From Gemmatimonas sp. (GTDB lineage Bacteria > Gemmatimonadota > Gemmatimonadetes > Gemmatimonadales > Gemmatimonadaceae): a stretch of DNA of 64,000 bases. Shown piece after piece: positions 26,495 through 36,740 of this stretch. The notes under the pieces were generated by a model. The model had not been told where the DNA came from, did not search any database, and worked only from the letters and a program-made list of their open reading frames with translations. Positions within the stretch are counted from its first letter, which is position 1. Every line of letters starts with the position of its first letter. Location: contig JAJKIR010000118.1 in assembly GCA_021154325.1 (NCBI GenBank), positions 1 to 64,000 of the forward strand, written 5' to 3'. Both the position numbers and the translations under genes were made by a program.

Positions 26495-27211
26495 ATGCCA
26501 GGTACGATGATCGAGTTCAAGGCCAATGGACGCACCGCCTCCGGCTACCTCGCGCGCCCGACCGCTCCCCGGGGCCGCGGCATTCTCGTCATCCAGGAGT
26601 ATTGGGGCCTCGTCGACCACATCAAGGACGTGGCGGACCGGTTCGCGGCCGAAGGCTTCTTCGCGCTCGCTCCGGATCTCTATCACGGCGAGCAGGCAAA
26701 GAGTCCCGACGACGCGGGAAAGCTGATGATGGCGCTCAATATCGCCGACACCGCCAAGGATTTGCGCGGGGCCGCCGATGCACTCATCGCGCTCGAAGGT
26801 GTTTCCCCGAAGCAGGTCGGCATCGTTGGATTCTGCATGGGCGGCCAGCTCGCGCTCTACGGCGCTTGCGAATTCCCGGAGCGGATTGCCGCCGCCGTCG
26901 ATTTCTACGGCATTCATCCCAAGGTGAAGCTTCGCATCGAGAATCTCGACGCTCCCGTCCTCGCGCATTTCGCGCTCAAGGACAAGAGCACCCCCGAGGA
27001 CAGGGCGCGCGAGCTCGTTCGACAGTTCGAGCAAGCTGGGAAGCACGTCGAGGCGCACTTCTACAACGCCGATCACGCCTTCTTCAACGACACGCGCCCG
27101 AACGTCTACAGCCGAGCCGACGCGCACGACGCCTGGAAGCGCACGATCGAGTTCTTCAATCGGAGCCTGGGCTTCGACAAGGAGCTCCCCGGAGGACGAA
27201 AGATCGGCTAA
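26495..27211 (+). CDS. dienelactone hydrolase family protein, 238 aa
   Basis: An alpha/beta hydrolase with the DLH nucleophile Cys114 in IVGFCMGGQLAL, Glu35 in LVIQEYWGLVDH, Asp163 in FALKDKSTPED and His194 in NADHAFFND. This is the full set expected for carboxymethylenebutenolidase-type enzymes, which open lactone rings. It is fourth in the glycerate kinase-aguB-aguA string with a 35-base gap, and is closed by a strong terminator. There are no aromatic ring-cleavage genes nearby, so a general esterase/lactonase role is more likely. Confidence 0.9.
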   Translation: MPGTMIEFKANGRTASGYLARPTAPRGRGILVIQEYWGLVDHIKDVADRFAAEGFFALAPDLYHGEQAKSPDDAGKLMMALNIADTAKDLRGAADALIALEGVSPKQVGIVGFCMGGQLALYGACEFPERIAAAVDFYGIHPKVKLRIENLDAPVLAHFALKDKSTPEDRARELVRQFEQAGKHVEAHFYNADHAFFNDTRPNVYSRADAHDAWKRTIEFFNRSLGFDKELPGGRKIG

Positions 27212-27215
27212 GCCC

Positions 27216-27250
27216 GGAGGCGGCGGCAGGTTGCGCCGCCTCCCCTTTTT
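27216..27250 (+). terminator. Rho-independent terminator closing the aguBA operon
   Basis: GGAGGCGGCG (27216-27225) pairs with CGCCGCCTCC (27234-27243) around an 8-base loop, followed by CCTTTTT. Confidence 0.9.
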
Positions 27251-27299
27251 CGTCTTCCAGAGCGGCGACGACGCTGCTTCTCCTCGAGCTCTGGAAGTG

Positions 27300-28394
27300 A
27301 TGTTCACGCGCTCGCTCGCCGCCTGCATTCTCGCGTCGCTCGTCCTCGCTTGCCGCGCGATGACCAGTGGACCGATCGTGCTTGGCGCCGCCGGCCCCTG
27401 GAACGAAGAGTACGGCGCGATGAATCGGCGCGGCATCGAGCTCGCGCTCGAGGAGCTGAACGCCAGCGTGCCCGACCAGGGCCCTCGCGTACAGGTTCTC
27501 TTTCGCGATGACGGCGGCGATGGGATGCGCGCCGCCGCGATCGCCCAGGAGTTCATCAGTCGACGCGACGTCGTGGGCGTCATCGGACACGTCAACTCCG
27601 GAGCCATGGTCGCGGCGGCGCGCGTTTACGACGGACACCTGCCCGCCGTCGCGACTACCGCTTCGTCGCCGGCACTCACTGGCATCTCTCCCTGGACCTT
27701 CCGCGTCATCTCGAGCGACTCGGCGAACGGGCTCGAGATCGCACGTTTCGTCATGCGGCGGGGACGTCGTCGCGCCGCGATCCTCTACGAGAACAACGCA
27801 TATGGGCGCGGGCTCGCCGATGCTTTCGTCCGCGGCTTCAAGGGCGAGATCGTGAGCAACGATCCGATCGCCGAAGGTGCGTCGCAGGACTTCGAGCCCT
27901 TCGTCACCTACTTCAATCGCCGCCAGCCGGAAGTGGTGTTTGTTGCCGGCACCGGCGCCAGTGGGCTTGCGTTCCTTCGCGAGGCGCGTCGTCAGGCGCT
28001 CCGTGCCGATCTCGTTGGCGGCGACGGATGGACCGTCCTCACCTCCGACACAACCCTGGCAGACGGGGTGTACGTCGGTGCGCCCTTCACGACCGACGAC
28101 AAACGCGCCGACGCTCGGGCCTTTGTCCAGCGGTTCCGGAAGCGCTACGGCATAAGCCCCGACGGCAACGCGGCCCTCGCGTACGACGCAACGATGCTCC
28201 TCGCCGAAGCCGCGCGCCGCGTCGGTCCCAACAGAGCGCGTCTACGCCAGTACCTCGCACAGCTGGCGGAGCATGGTGGGTATGCAGGAGTCACCGGCAA
28301 GATCGCGTTCTCACCGGACGGCGATCCCCTCGGGAAGGTGATCGTCATGACGCGTATTCACGATGGCGCTCTCACACTCGAGGACGCGCGGTGA
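27300..28394 (+). CDS. periplasmic binding lipoprotein, LivJ-like (Peripla_BP_6), 364 aa
   Basis: Lipoprotein signal [18 protein letters not shown]. The mature protein follows the type I periplasmic-binding fold of branched-chain amino acid receptors: [73 protein letters not shown] and [24 protein letters not shown] 27300 has GGAAG close upstream. No ABC permease or ATPase adjoins it. Instead its last four bases overlap a chemoreceptor gene, so it probably presents a ligand to that receptor (inference). Confidence 0.9.
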   Translation: MFTRSLAACILASLVLACRAMTSGPIVLGAAGPWNEEYGAMNRRGIELALEELNASVPDQGPRVQVLFRDDGGDGMRAAAIAQEFISRRDVVGVIGHVNSGAMVAAARVYDGHLPAVATTASSPALTGISPWTFRVISSDSANGLEIARFVMRRGRRRAAILYENNAYGRGLADAFVRGFKGEIVSNDPIAEGASQDFEPFVTYFNRRQPEVVFVAGTGASGLAFLREARRQALRADLVGGDGWTVLTSDTTLADGVYVGAPFTTDDKRADARAFVQRFRKRYGISPDGNAALAYDATMLLAEAARRVGPNRARLRQYLAQLAEHGGYAGVTGKIAFSPDGDPLGKVIVMTRIHDGALTLEDAR

Positions 28395-30169
28395 ACTTCG
28401 CTCCCTTTTCGAGTGCGTCGCGCTTCGCTCCCTTCTCCGGTACGTCACGGCTGGCCGCGGTTGCAAGGTTCGTCGCGATGGCACGTACGATTCGGGGACG
28501 ACTCTGGATCGGGTCGCTTGTCGTCGTGTCGCTGCTCATCGTTGCCGGCACGGTCGCGTGGCGAACACTGGGCACGATGTCGCGTGAGATCACGACTACG
28601 CTGCGCGACGTTCAGACCGAATCGCGACTCGCCTCGCAGCTCTCCAGCGACGCCGCAAAGGCTCTCGAGGCAGGTGGTCGCTACCTCGACACGCGCGACC
28701 CCGACGCCGAAGCCGCTTTCCGCCAGCACGGCTGGAACGCGCACGACATTCAGCGCGCGATCAATGCCCGCCCCGACCGCACCGCTGATGAAGTCGCGAC
28801 GGTGGCGCTCATCGACGCGAAGCTCTCCGACATGGAGATCCGCTATGCCCGCGCCCACCGCCTCGCCGACCTCGGTCGCCTCGACGAGGCGCGCCGTACC
28901 GCCAACAGCGCCCAGCACGACGTGGACGACCTGCTCGCGAACATCGACAAGCTCGGACTGGTCAAGGCACAGCGCGTCACCGCGGCGTCCCAGCGTCTCG
29001 CCGACGAAACCCACCAGCGCGCCGCCGCATTGCTCGGTCTCATCGTTGGCGCCGTGATCATCGCGTTAGGCATCGTCGGCGTCACGGTGTTCTCCATCGG
29101 TCAGCCGCTCGCGCTTCTGGTGGATCAGGCGCGACGTCTCAGCGAAGGCGATCTCACGGTGCGCAGCAGCGGCGACCTACCCGCCGAGTTCGAGATCCTC
29201 GCCAACGCCATGGACCAGACCGGGGACTCTCTGTCGCGCATTGTTACCGTCGCCGCCGAAACAGCCCAGAGCGTCGCCGAGTCGGCCCACGACCTCGCCT
29301 CGGTCTCCGAGCAGATCTCGCTCTCCGCCGGTCAGATGGCGGATGCGATGACGGACGTCTCGCATGGCGCGGAGACGCAGGTCCAGCAGCTGCGCGCGAT
29401 CGATGCAACGCTCGGCGAGATCCGTCAGTCCGCCGACGGTGTTCGATACAGCTCGGCGGAGGTCAACGATCTCGCGCGTGAGATCGAGACCTCTGCGGAG
29501 GCGAAGCGACAGGAGGTTCAACGCGCGGTCGGGATGCTGCGCGACGTGAAGGCGAGTGTCGAGAACGCCGCGGCCGAGGTCATCGCGCTCGACGACACGA
29601 CTGCAGAGATCCACCGATTCGTGGCGATCGTCGGGAAGATTGCCGATCAGACGAATCTTCTCGCACTGAACGCGGCTATCGAAGCCGCGCGCGCCGGCAA
29701 GCACGGGCGTGGCTTCGGCGTCGTGGCTGACGAGGTTCGCAAGCTCGCGCTCCAGGCGCAGGCCGCCGCCGACGACATCATGCAGGTCACGAGCGTCGTT
29801 ACCGCGCGCGTCACGGCAAGCACGCGTGCGATGGAGACCGGCGCCGCGCGCGTCGTCGAGATCGAGCATCTCTCGGAAACCATCGAGGGCGCGCTCCGCA
29901 GCATCACCACCGCGGCCGAGCGCACGCGCATCGCCGCCGAGGGTGTTGCCGCTGCCGCCGCGACGAATCTCCGCGCTGTGCACTCCGCCGCCGCGAGCAT
30001 CGACACCATCGCACGCACCGCCGAAGGCCACGCCGCGGCCGCGCAACAGGTCAACGCATCGACGGAAGAGCAGAGCGCCGCCTGCGAACAGATGACCTCC
30101 GCGAGCAACGTTCTCCTCGAGGGCTCCACCCAGCTCAAGAAGGTCGTCGGGATCCTGAGAGTAGCTTAA
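28391..30169 (+). CDS. methyl-accepting chemotaxis protein, 592 aa
   Basis: Transmembrane helix 1 ([20 protein letters not shown], about residues 38-57), a ~170-residue periplasmic helical sensor, transmembrane helix 2 ([23 protein letters not shown]), a HAMP segment ([15 protein letters not shown]) and a long signalling coiled coil. Its tip [20 protein letters not shown] with [13 protein letters not shown] is the signature that contacts CheA/CheW. GTG 28391 overlaps the binding-protein stop (GTGA). ATG 28478 ([10 protein letters not shown]) is a good alternative, since the first residues hold a small internal repeat ([18 protein letters not shown]). Confidence 0.92.
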   Translation: MNFAPFSSASRFAPFSGTSRLAAVARFVAMARTIRGRLWIGSLVVVSLLIVAGTVAWRTLGTMSREITTTLRDVQTESRLASQLSSDAAKALEAGGRYLDTRDPDAEAAFRQHGWNAHDIQRAINARPDRTADEVATVALIDAKLSDMEIRYARAHRLADLGRLDEARRTANSAQHDVDDLLANIDKLGLVKAQRVTAASQRLADETHQRAAALLGLIVGAVIIALGIVGVTVFSIGQPLALLVDQARRLSEGDLTVRSSGDLPAEFEILANAMDQTGDSLSRIVTVAAETAQSVAESAHDLASVSEQISLSAGQMADAMTDVSHGAETQVQQLRAIDATLGEIRQSADGVRYSSAEVNDLAREIETSAEAKRQEVQRAVGMLRDVKASVENAAAEVIALDDTTAEIHRFVAIVGKIADQTNLLALNAAIEAARAGKHGRGFGVVADEVRKLALQAQAAADDIMQVTSVVTARVTASTRAMETGAARVVEIEHLSETIEGALRSITTAAERTRIAAEGVAAAAATNLRAVHSAAASIDTIARTAEGHAAAAQQVNASTEEQSAACEQMTSASNVLLEGSTQLKKVVGILRVA

Positions 30170-30173
30170 CCAC

Positions 30174-30285
30174 AGTTATCAGTTATCAGTCCATAGTTAT
30201 CAGGGGATTCGGAACGAAGCGTTCATCCAATCAACGCTTCGTTCCGAACTCCCTGATAACTATGGACTGATAACTATGGACTGAC
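30174..30285. repeat. large inverted repeat built of 7-bp units between convergent genes
   Basis: Arms of 38 bases (30186-30223 and 30233-30270) match except at two positions and flank a 9-base loop. The outer parts are tandem heptamers: AGTTATC twice, AGTCCAT and AGTTATC on the left; AACTATG and GACTGAT alternating on the right. It is much AT-richer than the surroundings. It could end transcription in both directions. Confidence 0.85.
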
Positions 30286-30309
30286 GAGCAACTCGACCCC
30301 GGTAGTAGC

Positions 30310-32019
30310 CTACTGTTGGCATCTTCCGTTAGGGTCCGGCTTCGGCTTGTCCACGAGCGGCCGATGATCGAGATTCGCGACCGTCGTCGCGACATCGTGC
30401 ACGAGCTGGCCGATGCGCGCCATGTGCGGATAGTCGATGTACTGCGGCTCGTCCGTCACTTGGTGATAGTCGCCATGTAGACCCGTCGTGAAGAACACCA
30501 CCGGGATCCCAAGCCGCGCATAGTTGTAATGGTCACTGCGGCAATAAATGTTCTCGGGATCGCCATTCGCGTCGAACTGATAATCGAATTGGAATGGCAT
30601 TGGCTCGGTCTTGTTCACCTGCTCCACGATGTCACCGAGCTCCGTCGACAATCGGTGTGAGCCGACGAGCTGCACGTACGTGGGACCACCGCCGGGAATG
30701 TCCAGCGCCGAGCCGCGGCCGACCATGTCCATGTTCAGCTGTGCGACGATCGAATCGGCCGGCACTGGCAGGTGATCCGTCACCCACCGCGAGCCAAGCA
30801 GCCCCTTCTCCTCGCCGGTGTGCCAGACGAAGAGCAGCGAGCGCTTTGGCTTCGTCGGTGCCTTTGCGAATGCCTCCGCGATCTCGAGCAGCGTCACCGA
30901 TCCCGAGCCGTCGTCATCCGCTCCATTCCGGATCGAGTCCAGCCTGACGGGGCGCTCTCGGCGCAGGCTGTCAAAGTCCACGTGCAGCGCGGCGAGCTGC
31001 GACTGCTGCTCCGCGGTCGCCTGCTGTCCTCGCCTAACGAGGCCGTTGATCGCGAACTGCGCCTGTCGGAAGACGTGCAGCGAATCGTGGTTCTGCGGTG
31101 CCGTCGTGAGATACCCGATGTGATCGTTGTGCGCGCCAAGCGCCACGTACTCGCCACGAAGGCTCGGGTCGGAGCCGGGAATGATCGCCACGACGTTCCG
31201 CGCCGGCGCCGGCTGCTCGTCGAAGACGAGATGCAGCGCTGCCGACTTCCCCGCCTGTCCCTTGCTGGCGGTCGGCGGATCGACGCCCAGGAGTTCCTGC
31301 GCCGCGGCTGGCGTCACCGTTAGCGTGACGAGCCCTGGCTGGCTCCCGGTCGGGACAACTCTGAGTGTCACCTGCCCTTCCCGCGGATGCGTTGCCTGCT
31401 GGAGCGCCGCCGGTGTGATCTCCTCGATCGTCGCGATCGCCGCTGCTCCGCCGCCACCACGCCCGCCACGACCCCCGAATCCACCGCGGCCCGAGCCACG
31501 CTGCGCCGGGTAAACCAGCAACAATTTTCCCCGCACCTGATCGGGCGAGAGCGCCGCGGTGCTGTCGCCAAGGCGCCCTCCGAAAACGACCTCCAGCGTG
31601 CCGAGCGAAGGCAGTACTCCGGTTGGCGCGCTGGCGATGAAGTCCTTGCCGGCTCGCAGAGTCTTACCGCCGAGTGTGATCGTCGAGCGCTCGCTGAACG
31701 CTCGGCGAATCATCGGCACATTCTGGAAGAACGTTCCGTTGTCTCCGGCGGGCTTCAGCCCCAGCCGTCGCAATTCAGACGCGATGTAGGCTGTCGACAT
31801 GAGATGCCCGCGAGTGCCGGTCTCACGGCCCATCATCGAGTCGTCGGCAAAGATGTAGAGTCTCGTCATCAGATCGGCCGCGGAGATGTCCGCCGACGTG
31901 GCCTGGGGCCCGTGCTTCAACGGAAGCGAAGCCGCTGTCGCTCCATCCTGCGCGCGGGCTGGGGCGGTCAGCGCGGCCGCGAATGCCGCTCCAACGATGA
32001 CGCTGCGTTTTTTAATCAT
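30310..32019 (-). CDS. secreted M28 family zinc peptidase with PA-like insert, 569 aa
   Basis: Signal peptide SVIVGAAFAAALTAPARAQ. The catalytic domain shows the co-catalytic zinc ligands: His in LGAHNDHIG, Asp in NGADDDGSGS, the Glu pair in HTGEEKGLLGS, Asp in QLNMDMVG and His near GLHGDYHQVTDE. A protease-associated-like insert (residues about 120-290) interrupts it and contains a Gly/Arg low-complexity run (RGGFGGRGGRGGGG). It acts as an aminopeptidase outside the cytoplasm. ATG 32019 is used; an in-frame GTG three codons earlier is possible. Confidence 0.92.
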   Translation of the reverse strand: MIKKRSVIVGAAFAAALTAPARAQDGATAASLPLKHGPQATSADISAADLMTRLYIFADDSMMGRETGTRGHLMSTAYIASELRRLGLKPAGDNGTFFQNVPMIRRAFSERSTITLGGKTLRAGKDFIASAPTGVLPSLGTLEVVFGGRLGDSTAALSPDQVRGKLLLVYPAQRGSGRGGFGGRGGRGGGGAAAIATIEEITPAALQQATHPREGQVTLRVVPTGSQPGLVTLTVTPAAAQELLGVDPPTASKGQAGKSAALHLVFDEQPAPARNVVAIIPGSDPSLRGEYVALGAHNDHIGYLTTAPQNHDSLHVFRQAQFAINGLVRRGQQATAEQQSQLAALHVDFDSLRRERPVRLDSIRNGADDDGSGSVTLLEIAEAFAKAPTKPKRSLLFVWHTGEEKGLLGSRWVTDHLPVPADSIVAQLNMDMVGRGSALDIPGGGPTYVQLVGSHRLSTELGDIVEQVNKTEPMPFQFDYQFDANGDPENIYCRSDHYNYARLGIPVVFFTTGLHGDYHQVTDEPQYIDYPHMARIGQLVHDVATTVANLDHRPLVDKPKPDPNGRCQQ

Positions 32020-32184
32020 GGGCTGCACGACTGGATACTGGTTGGTCTAGGTTATCTGTCGAAAGACGCGAGCCTCGGCGGCTCACGAGCACGCGGACCA
32101 CGCTTGCTCAACGCTCGTCACGACCAAAGCGCTGATCGCCACACCATGGTGGCGCTTGGCCTCGCCCGTTTGCTCACCGCACAC

Positions 32185-33303
32185 ATGCGCATCGAAACGC
32201 TCGCCGTTCATGCCGGCCACGCTCCCGACCCCTCGACGGGCGCGGTCACCCCACCAATCCATCTCTCGACGACCTTCGAGCGCGAGGCAGACGGCCAGTA
32301 TCGCGCCGGTCTCGTTTATTCCCGCTACGCAAACCCGAATCGGACCGCGCTCGAGGAATGCCTCGCGACGCTCGAGGGCGGTGCCGGCGCGGCGTGCTTC
32401 GCGTCGGGCTCGGCCGCGACCGCGACCATACTCCAGTCACTCGAGGCAGGGGCGCATGTCATTGCACCCGACGACGCGTACTTCGGCACGACGAAGCTGA
32501 TGCACGACATTTTTGGACCGTGGAAGCTCGAGGTCTCGCTCGCCGACATGACCGATCTGCGTTCCGTCGAGCGGGCGCTCCGTGCGTCAACGCGGCTCAT
32601 CTGGATCGAGACGCCGTCAAATCCGCTACTGCGCGTTGTCGACATCGCGAGCCTAGCAGAGATCGCGCACGCTCACTCGGCGCTCTGCGTCGTCGACAAC
32701 ACCTGGGCCACGCCAGTCCTCCAACAGCCTCTCTCGTTAGGCGCCGACGTGGCGATGCACGCCACGACGAAGTATCTCGGCGGTCACAGCGACGTCCTCG
32801 GCGGCGCGCTCGTCTGGCGCACCGACGGCCCGGTCGCGCAGCGTATCCGCGCCATCCAGACGTCGGTGGGCGCCGTCCCTTCGCCGTTCGAATGCTGGCT
32901 CACGATGCGCGGCGTTCGCACGTTGCCCTGGCGCGTGCGCGCGCACTCCGCGAATGCGCTGGCGCTTGCGACATATCTGACGAATCACCGCCGCATCGAG
33001 CGGGTGCACTATCCGGGATTGCTGGATCACTCAGGCCACGAGATCGCTTCGCGCCAGATGTCCGGATTCGGCGGCATGCTGTCGCTGCAGGTATGCGGCG
33101 GACGCGAGGCCGCGATGGAGGCCGCCGCGCGGCTCCGCATCGTGACACGCGCGACCAGCCTCGGTGGCACTGAAAGCCTCATCGAGCACAGGGCATCCGT
33201 CGAGGGCCCGGGTACGCGCGCTCCCGAGAACCTCCTTCGCCTGTCCGTCGGTCTCGAGCACGTGGACGACTTGATCGAGGACTTCGATCAGGCGCTCCGG
33301 TGA
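32185..33303 (+). CDS. Cys/Met metabolism PLP enzyme (cystathionine gamma-synthase/lyase type), 372 aa
   Basis: The N-terminus [28 protein letters not shown] and the PLP segment [17 protein letters not shown] (Schiff-base Lys) are diagnostic of this fold-type I family. [26 protein letters not shown] and the C-terminal [18 protein letters not shown] agree. Members make or break cystathionine or use O-acetylhomoserine, and motifs alone do not separate them. ATG 32185 is chosen at the start of homology. Its TGA overlaps the queC ATG by one base (TGATG). Confidence 0.9.
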   Translation: MRIETLAVHAGHAPDPSTGAVTPPIHLSTTFEREADGQYRAGLVYSRYANPNRTALEECLATLEGGAGAACFASGSAATATILQSLEAGAHVIAPDDAYFGTTKLMHDIFGPWKLEVSLADMTDLRSVERALRASTRLIWIETPSNPLLRVVDIASLAEIAHAHSALCVVDNTWATPVLQQPLSLGADVAMHATTKYLGGHSDVLGGALVWRTDGPVAQRIRAIQTSVGAVPSPFECWLTMRGVRTLPWRVRAHSANALALATYLTNHRRIERVHYPGLLDHSGHEIASRQMSGFGGMLSLQVCGGREAAMEAAARLRIVTRATSLGGTESLIEHRASVEGPGTRAPENLLRLSVGLEHVDDLIEDFDQALR

Positions 33304-34010
33304 TGGACGCGACCGCCACCGCGCACGGCCAGTCGGCTGTCGTTCTGCTCAGCGGCGGACTCGACTCGACGACGCTCCTCGCCTATGCGGTGAATGCGGG
33401 CTTCACCACCCATGCGATGACTTTTCGTTACGGCCAGCGGCACGCTGTCGAGGTGGACGCCGCGCGACGTATCGCGCGGCAGTTCGGCGCGCGCGAGCAC
33501 ATCATCGTCGACATCGATCTTCGCACCTTCGGCGGCTCGGCCCTCACGAGCGACGAGGCCGTGCCAAAGGATCGCTCACACGACGAGATGCGTTTGGGGA
33601 TTCCGATCACCTACGTCCCTGCCCGGAATACGATCTTTCTCTCCTATGCCCTCGCCTGGTCCGAGGTGCTCGGCGCGTCGGAGATCTTTATCGGCGTGAA
33701 CGCCATCGATTACTCCGGGTACCCCGACTGCCGGCCCGAGTACATCGCCGCCTACGAGCGCATGGCGAATCTCGCAACGCGACGCGCCGTTGAAGGAGCG
33801 ACACCGGTCCACATTCGCGCGCCGCTCCTCCATCTGGCCAAGCCCGAGATCATTCGGCTCGGCCTCGAGCTCGGCGTCGACTACGCCATGACCTCGAGCT
33901 GCTACGATCCGACAACGGATGGGAAGGCCTGCGGCCGCTGCGATGCATGTCAGTTACGTCTGGATGCTTTTGCCCGGCTCGGAACGAAGGACCCTGCGCG
34001 ATATGCCTAG
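33303..34010 (+). CDS. queC: 7-cyano-7-deazaguanine synthase
   Basis: Converts 7-carboxy-7-deazaguanine to preQ0 using ATP and ammonia, in queuosine or archaeosine-type base synthesis. The ATP-binding P-loop is [14 protein letters not shown]. Later landmarks are [50 protein letters not shown] and the zinc-binding Cys set in [22 protein letters not shown]. The length of 235 aa fits the family. It overlaps both neighbours (metB-like by one base, queE by eight), so the three are co-translated. Confidence 0.97.
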   Translation: MDATATAHGQSAVVLLSGGLDSTTLLAYAVNAGFTTHAMTFRYGQRHAVEVDAARRIARQFGAREHIIVDIDLRTFGGSALTSDEAVPKDRSHDEMRLGIPITYVPARNTIFLSYALAWSEVLGASEIFIGVNAIDYSGYPDCRPEYIAAYERMANLATRRAVEGATPVHIRAPLLHLAKPEIIRLGLELGVDYAMTSSCYDPTTDGKACGRCDACQLRLDAFARLGTKDPARYA

Positions 34011-34641
34011 CTACGCCGTGAAGGAGATCTTTTTTACCCTCCAGGGAGAGGGCTTTCACAGCGGCCGCGCGGCTGTTTTCTGTCGATTCGCTGGATGCAA
34101 TCTGTGGTCGGGGCGCGAAGCCGATCGCGCGAAGGCGATCTGCTCCTTCTGCGACACCGACTTTGTTGGCATCGGTCCCGACGGTGGCCGATTTCGGAGC
34201 TCGGCCGAATTGGCCGATGCCGTCGCTGCCAAGTGGCCGGGCGAAGCCGGTCGCGCTCGTCGATTCGTGGTGTGCACAGGCGGCGAGCCCCTCTTGCAAC
34301 TCGACACCGAGCTGGTGGATTCGTTGCACGGTCGGGGTTTCCAGGTGGCGATTGAAACCAACGGCACACTGCTTCCACCTGCCGGGGTCGATTGGATCTG
34401 TGTAAGCCCAAAGGCCAACGCCGATCTAGTGGTCGCAAACGGAAACGAGCTCAAACTTGTCTATCCACAGGTGGGCGCCGAACCCGAGCGTTACGAGGCT
34501 CTAGCGTTCGAGCATTTTTTCTTGCAGCCTATGGACGGGCCTGATTTGGTCGAGAATACAAGAGCGGCCGTTTGGTACTGTCAGCAGCATCCGCGTTGGC
34601 GGCTGAGCCTGCAGACGCATAAGATTCTTGGTATTCGTTGA
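34003..34641 (+). CDS. queE: 7-carboxy-7-deazaguanine synthase (radical SAM)
   Basis: A radical-SAM enzyme that contracts the pterin ring to 7-carboxy-7-deazaguanine, one step before QueC. The cluster loop is CNLW...CSFCDTDF with Cys32, Cys47 and Cys50, the Cx14Cx2C version found in one QueE subgroup instead of Cx3Cx2[39 protein letters not shown] and AIETNGT are all typical. The length of 212 aa is normal. QueD and QueF-type genes are not in the window. Confidence 0.96.
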   Translation: MPSYAVKEIFFTLQGEGFHSGRAAVFCRFAGCNLWSGREADRAKAICSFCDTDFVGIGPDGGRFRSSAELADAVAAKWPGEAGRARRFVVCTGGEPLLQLDTELVDSLHGRGFQVAIETNGTLLPPAGVDWICVSPKANADLVVANGNELKLVYPQVGAEPERYEALAFEHFFLQPMDGPDLVENTRAAVWYCQQHPRWRLSLQTHKILGIR

Positions 34642-34835
34642 TCGTACGCCGACGTAAGGCGTTTTGGCATAAGATGTTGAAGCATTCGAGGCGGCTGATG
34701 GTCTAGCAGCACCCCGGCGCTTTTGTGCGGCCGGTCACATCCTGTTGAGCTCGCTGTTGGCAGCTTGGGGCCTCGTTCCGCTGTCCCTTGTGATTCGTCA
34801 TACAGCACAGGCCGGTCTCACGCTCGAGGTGACGC

Positions 34836-35423
34836 ATGGATCAATGCAGAGTGCGCCGCATGTCGGTTAGACGCCCCAGGCGCCAAATCGCCGTGCTCAT
34901 TGCGCTCATGTGCCTCACTCTTCCGGCGGTCGGGAGCGCTCAATCGCCCATTCCGGTTTTGGCCGGGATGAGTGCCTCCGCGAGCTCACTGCGGGATTCG
35001 ATCGTCTCGCTCGCCCGCGCCCAGATCGGCACCCGGTACAAGCACGGTGGCGCATCGCCGCAGCGAGGCTTCGACTGCAGCGGCCTCGTTCAGTACGTCA
35101 TGGCGCGGTTTGCGATGATCGTTCCGCGTACGGCGCGACAGCAGGCGGCTGTTGGCGTCCCAGTGGATCGCGACACGTCGCTCCTCCGCCCCGGTGACCT
35201 ACTCACCTTCGCCTCGAACGCGAAGGCGAACGTCAGCCACATCGGGATTTATATCGGCAACGGGCGCTTCGTTCATGCGAGCAGCGTCGCCGGTCGTGTC
35301 ATCGAGAGTCCCTTGAACCGCGCGCCGGCACCGAAGATCAAGATCTGGCGCGGCGTGGCAAGAATCCCCTGGGCTCCCGATCCCCCAACATCGATTGGAC
35401 TCCTCGCCACTCCCGAGCGGTGA
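34836..35423 (+). CDS. NlpC/P60 family cell-wall hydrolase, 195 aa
   Basis: Signal peptide (AVLIALMCLTLPAVGSAQ) followed by an NlpC/P60 domain: catalytic Cys in RGFDCSGLVQYVMARF, His in NVSHIGIYIGNG, and a third polar residue near RFVHASSVAGRVIES. Such enzymes cut peptidoglycan stem peptides. GAGG six bases before ATG 34836 supports that start. The 194-base gap upstream holds only a weak hairpin (ACGCC/GGCGT near 34650) past queE. A GNRA-loop terminator follows. Confidence 0.92.
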   Translation: MDQCRVRRMSVRRPRRQIAVLIALMCLTLPAVGSAQSPIPVLAGMSASASSLRDSIVSLARAQIGTRYKHGGASPQRGFDCSGLVQYVMARFAMIVPRTARQQAAVGVPVDRDTSLLRPGDLLTFASNAKANVSHIGIYIGNGRFVHASSVAGRVIESPLNRAPAPKIKIWRGVARIPWAPDPPTSIGLLATPER

Positions 35424-35437
35424 GTGTAGTGACCGGG

Positions 35438-35464
35438 CGGCGCCGCGAAAGCGGCGCCGTTTTC
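35438..35464 (+). terminator. Rho-independent terminator with GAAA tetraloop
   Basis: CGGCGCCGC pairs with GCGGCGCCG across a GAAA loop and is followed by TTTTCGTT. The dispersed octamer CGTTAGGC begins at its end. Confidence 0.9.
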
Positions 35465-35472
35465 GTTAGGCG

Positions 35473-36699
35473 CTAATCACGCCGGCGGCCGCGCGGCCGG
35501 GGAGGCACTGGCGGGGCGGGAACCGAATCCGCCGTAGCGCGTCGTCGCAGTACGCCGTCCGCTCCCACGAGCACGCCCGTCACCGGGAAGTCGAGAGCAC
35601 TCAGCGAGTCGACGAGAACGGCCGCGCGCCCCGTGCTGTCGGGTCGCAGCACCCCCGGCGCGAGCTGCATTGTGGGTCGCAGCCACGCCCCGCGTACGTG
35701 CCGCGCCGAGTCGATCTCGGCGCACGCCACCACGCCCCGGTTCATCGGCTCGGCGAGACGAAAGGGACCATACGTCAGCAGATTGCCTAACGAATACAGC
35801 ACGAGCCGGTCATCGCGCCACTCCGCGGCTCGGAGCACGTGGGGTCCGTGGCCGATCACGAGCGTCGCACCGCTCTCCAGCGCGGCGTTGGCGAATGCCA
35901 CCGGATTACCACGATCGATCGTGCCGAGAAATACCTCTGTCGAGTCGCGGGTGCGCTGCGCGCCCGCGCCCTCGGCGCCGAGATGCATCGTGACGACGAC
36001 GGTTCCCCAACGCGCCACGGCCCGCGCCACATGACGGCGCACGGCGTCCAGGTCGCGCGCGTCCGGGCTATCACTCGACGTGTAGAACCCGAGTACCGCA
36101 ATCGTATCGCCGCGTCTCGTCACCACGGGCGTCGCGAGGGTGTCCGCTCCGGTGACGAGAATTCCAGCCCGCGTGAGATGCGACAGGGAGACGAGAAAAC
36201 CATCGTCGCCGGCATCGCGCGCATGGTTGTTCGCGACATTTCCGACGACCGCGGCACTGTCACCGAGCCGTCGAAGGGCAGCTGCTGTCGCCACGGGTTG
36301 GCGAAATGCGAAGCAGTTCAACGCCTTCTTTCCACACTTGCGCGCAGCGAGCCCGTCGCCGATCGCGCCCTCGACGTTCACGAGCACGACGTCGGCGTCC
36401 CCGAAGAGCGGCTTGAGTGCAGCGAGGAGTGCATCCGGAGTGTCGCTGAGCTGGAAATCGGCGCGAAGTCTTCGCGCCGCCGTCTTTGCCCAGAGCGTGT
36501 CCAGGTTGGTGCCTAACGTGACATCGCCGCCCGCGCAGAGCCTGATCGGAGGACGAGCCGTGTCGACCCGAGGCATGACGACGGAATCGGTCCGGACGAG
36601 CGAATCCTTCCGGAGCGAATCCTTCGCCTGCGCGCCGGTGGCGTGGAACGCAACGAGAAGTGAGAGCGCCGGCGCCACCGCGCCGAGCAGCACTCGCAC
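35473..36699 (-). CDS. CapA family (poly-gamma-glutamate synthesis type) metallophosphoesterase-like protein, 408 aa
   Basis: Signal peptide VLLGAVAPALSLLVAFHATGAQA, then CapA landmarks: IRLCAGGDVTLGTN, DADVVLVNVEGAIGDG, AAVVGNVANNHARDAGDDG, VVVTMHLGAEG, ATLVIGHGPHVLRAAEW and LVLYSLGNLL. CapA-type domains are found with polyglutamate capsule synthesis but many are of unknown role. There are no capB/capC genes nearby. A long open frame continues to 37443, but beyond GTG 36699 it reads the next gene out of phase. Confidence 0.88.
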   Translation of the reverse strand: MRVLLGAVAPALSLLVAFHATGAQAKDSLRKDSLVRTDSVVMPRVDTARPPIRLCAGGDVTLGTNLDTLWAKTAARRLRADFQLSDTPDALLAALKPLFGDADVVLVNVEGAIGDGLAARKCGKKALNCFAFRQPVATAAALRRLGDSAAVVGNVANNHARDAGDDGFLVSLSHLTRAGILVTGADTLATPVVTRRGDTIAVLGFYTSSDSPDARDLDAVRRHVARAVARWGTVVVTMHLGAEGAGAQRTRDSTEVFLGTIDRGNPVAFANAALESGATLVIGHGPHVLRAAEWRDDRLVLYSLGNLLTYGPFRLAEPMNRGVVACAEIDSARHVRGAWLRPTMQLAPGVLRPDSTGRAAVLVDSLSALDFPVTGVLVGADGVLRRRATADSVPAPPVPPRPRGRRRD

Positions 36700-36740
36700 T
36701 CTCGCTAGGCTGCCTCGGCCTCGTCGACGCCGAGCGTCGT

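Noticed and set aside
30174-30285. CRISPR array
   Set aside because: Units are 7 bp with no spacers, and the locus is an inverted repeat. No cas genes are in the window.
32029-32184. SAM- or SAH-type riboswitch before the metB-like gene
   Set aside because: No conserved core that I know is present. The region serves as a divergent promoter gap.
34642-34835. tRNA or preQ1 riboswitch near queC/queE
   Set aside because: No cloverleaf or preQ1 aptamer core is seen. Only a weak hairpin lies after queE.
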